Shown here in pieces: positions 5,611 through 5,611 of a DNA stretch of 5,611 bases. The stretch is from Cellvibrionaceae bacterium. GTDB lineage: Bacteria > Pseudomonadota > Gammaproteobacteria > Pseudomonadales > Cellvibrionaceae. The notes under the pieces are model-generated. The model was not told the origin of the DNA, searched no databases, and saw only the letters and a program-made list of their open reading frames with translations. The stretch is taken from assembly GCA_025800435.1 (NCBI GenBank), contig JAOXRV010000784.1, positions 1 through 5,611 of the forward strand, given 5' to 3'. The translations under genes were made by a program, and so were the position numbers. Position 1 is the first letter of the stretch, and each line of letters begins with the position of its first letter.

Positions 5611-5611
5611 A

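Overview
The window looks like a chromosomal segment from a Gram-negative, probably marine gammaproteobacterium. I infer this from the moderate-to-high GC content, the periplasmic quinohemoprotein with a lipoprotein signal, the DUF1538/P-II/CBS gene set and the CCATCCCTGG-type intergenic repeats. A group near Cellvibrionales (Spongiibacteraceae or Halieaceae) is a guess that would need a database search. There are six protein genes, no RNA gene, no transposase and no CRISPR array.

Layout. Positions 1-173 are intergenic and hold one copy of a ~115-bp dispersed repeat plus a GC-rich hairpin. Positions 174-2472 are a tight four-gene operon on the minus strand, in transcription order: DUF1538 membrane protein, second DUF1538 membrane protein, P-II-like regulator, two-CBS-domain protein. 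Two junctions are TGATG stop/start overlaps and the third gap is 9 nt. Positions 2473-2799 are a divergent intergenic region with a good sigma70-type promoter candidate facing each way. Positions 2800-3054 encode a small GlsB/YeaQ/YmgE-type membrane protein, followed by a strong intrinsic terminator. Positions 3210-5351 encode a 713-residue lipoprotein PQQ alcohol dehydrogenase with a C-terminal cytochrome c domain. Positions 5352-5611 are intergenic and hold the second repeat copy in inverted orientation, followed by further short repeats and hairpins.

How the genes fit together. The minus-strand operon reads as a two-subunit integral membrane system, probably a transporter, with two small cytoplasmic regulators of families known to bind nucleotides. 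Its substrate cannot be told from the sequence. The plus-strand genes look functionally separate: a small stress-type membrane protein and a periplasmic alcohol-oxidising enzyme.

The two most interesting things are (1) the four-gene DUF1538-DUF1538-P-II-CBS module, a plausible adenylate-controlled membrane system of unknown substrate, and (2) a pair of ~115-bp elements, about 82% identical over 112 aligned columns. They bracket the gene set as an inverted repeat, and each sits just 3' of the last gene of its transcription unit, in the same orientation relative to that transcript.
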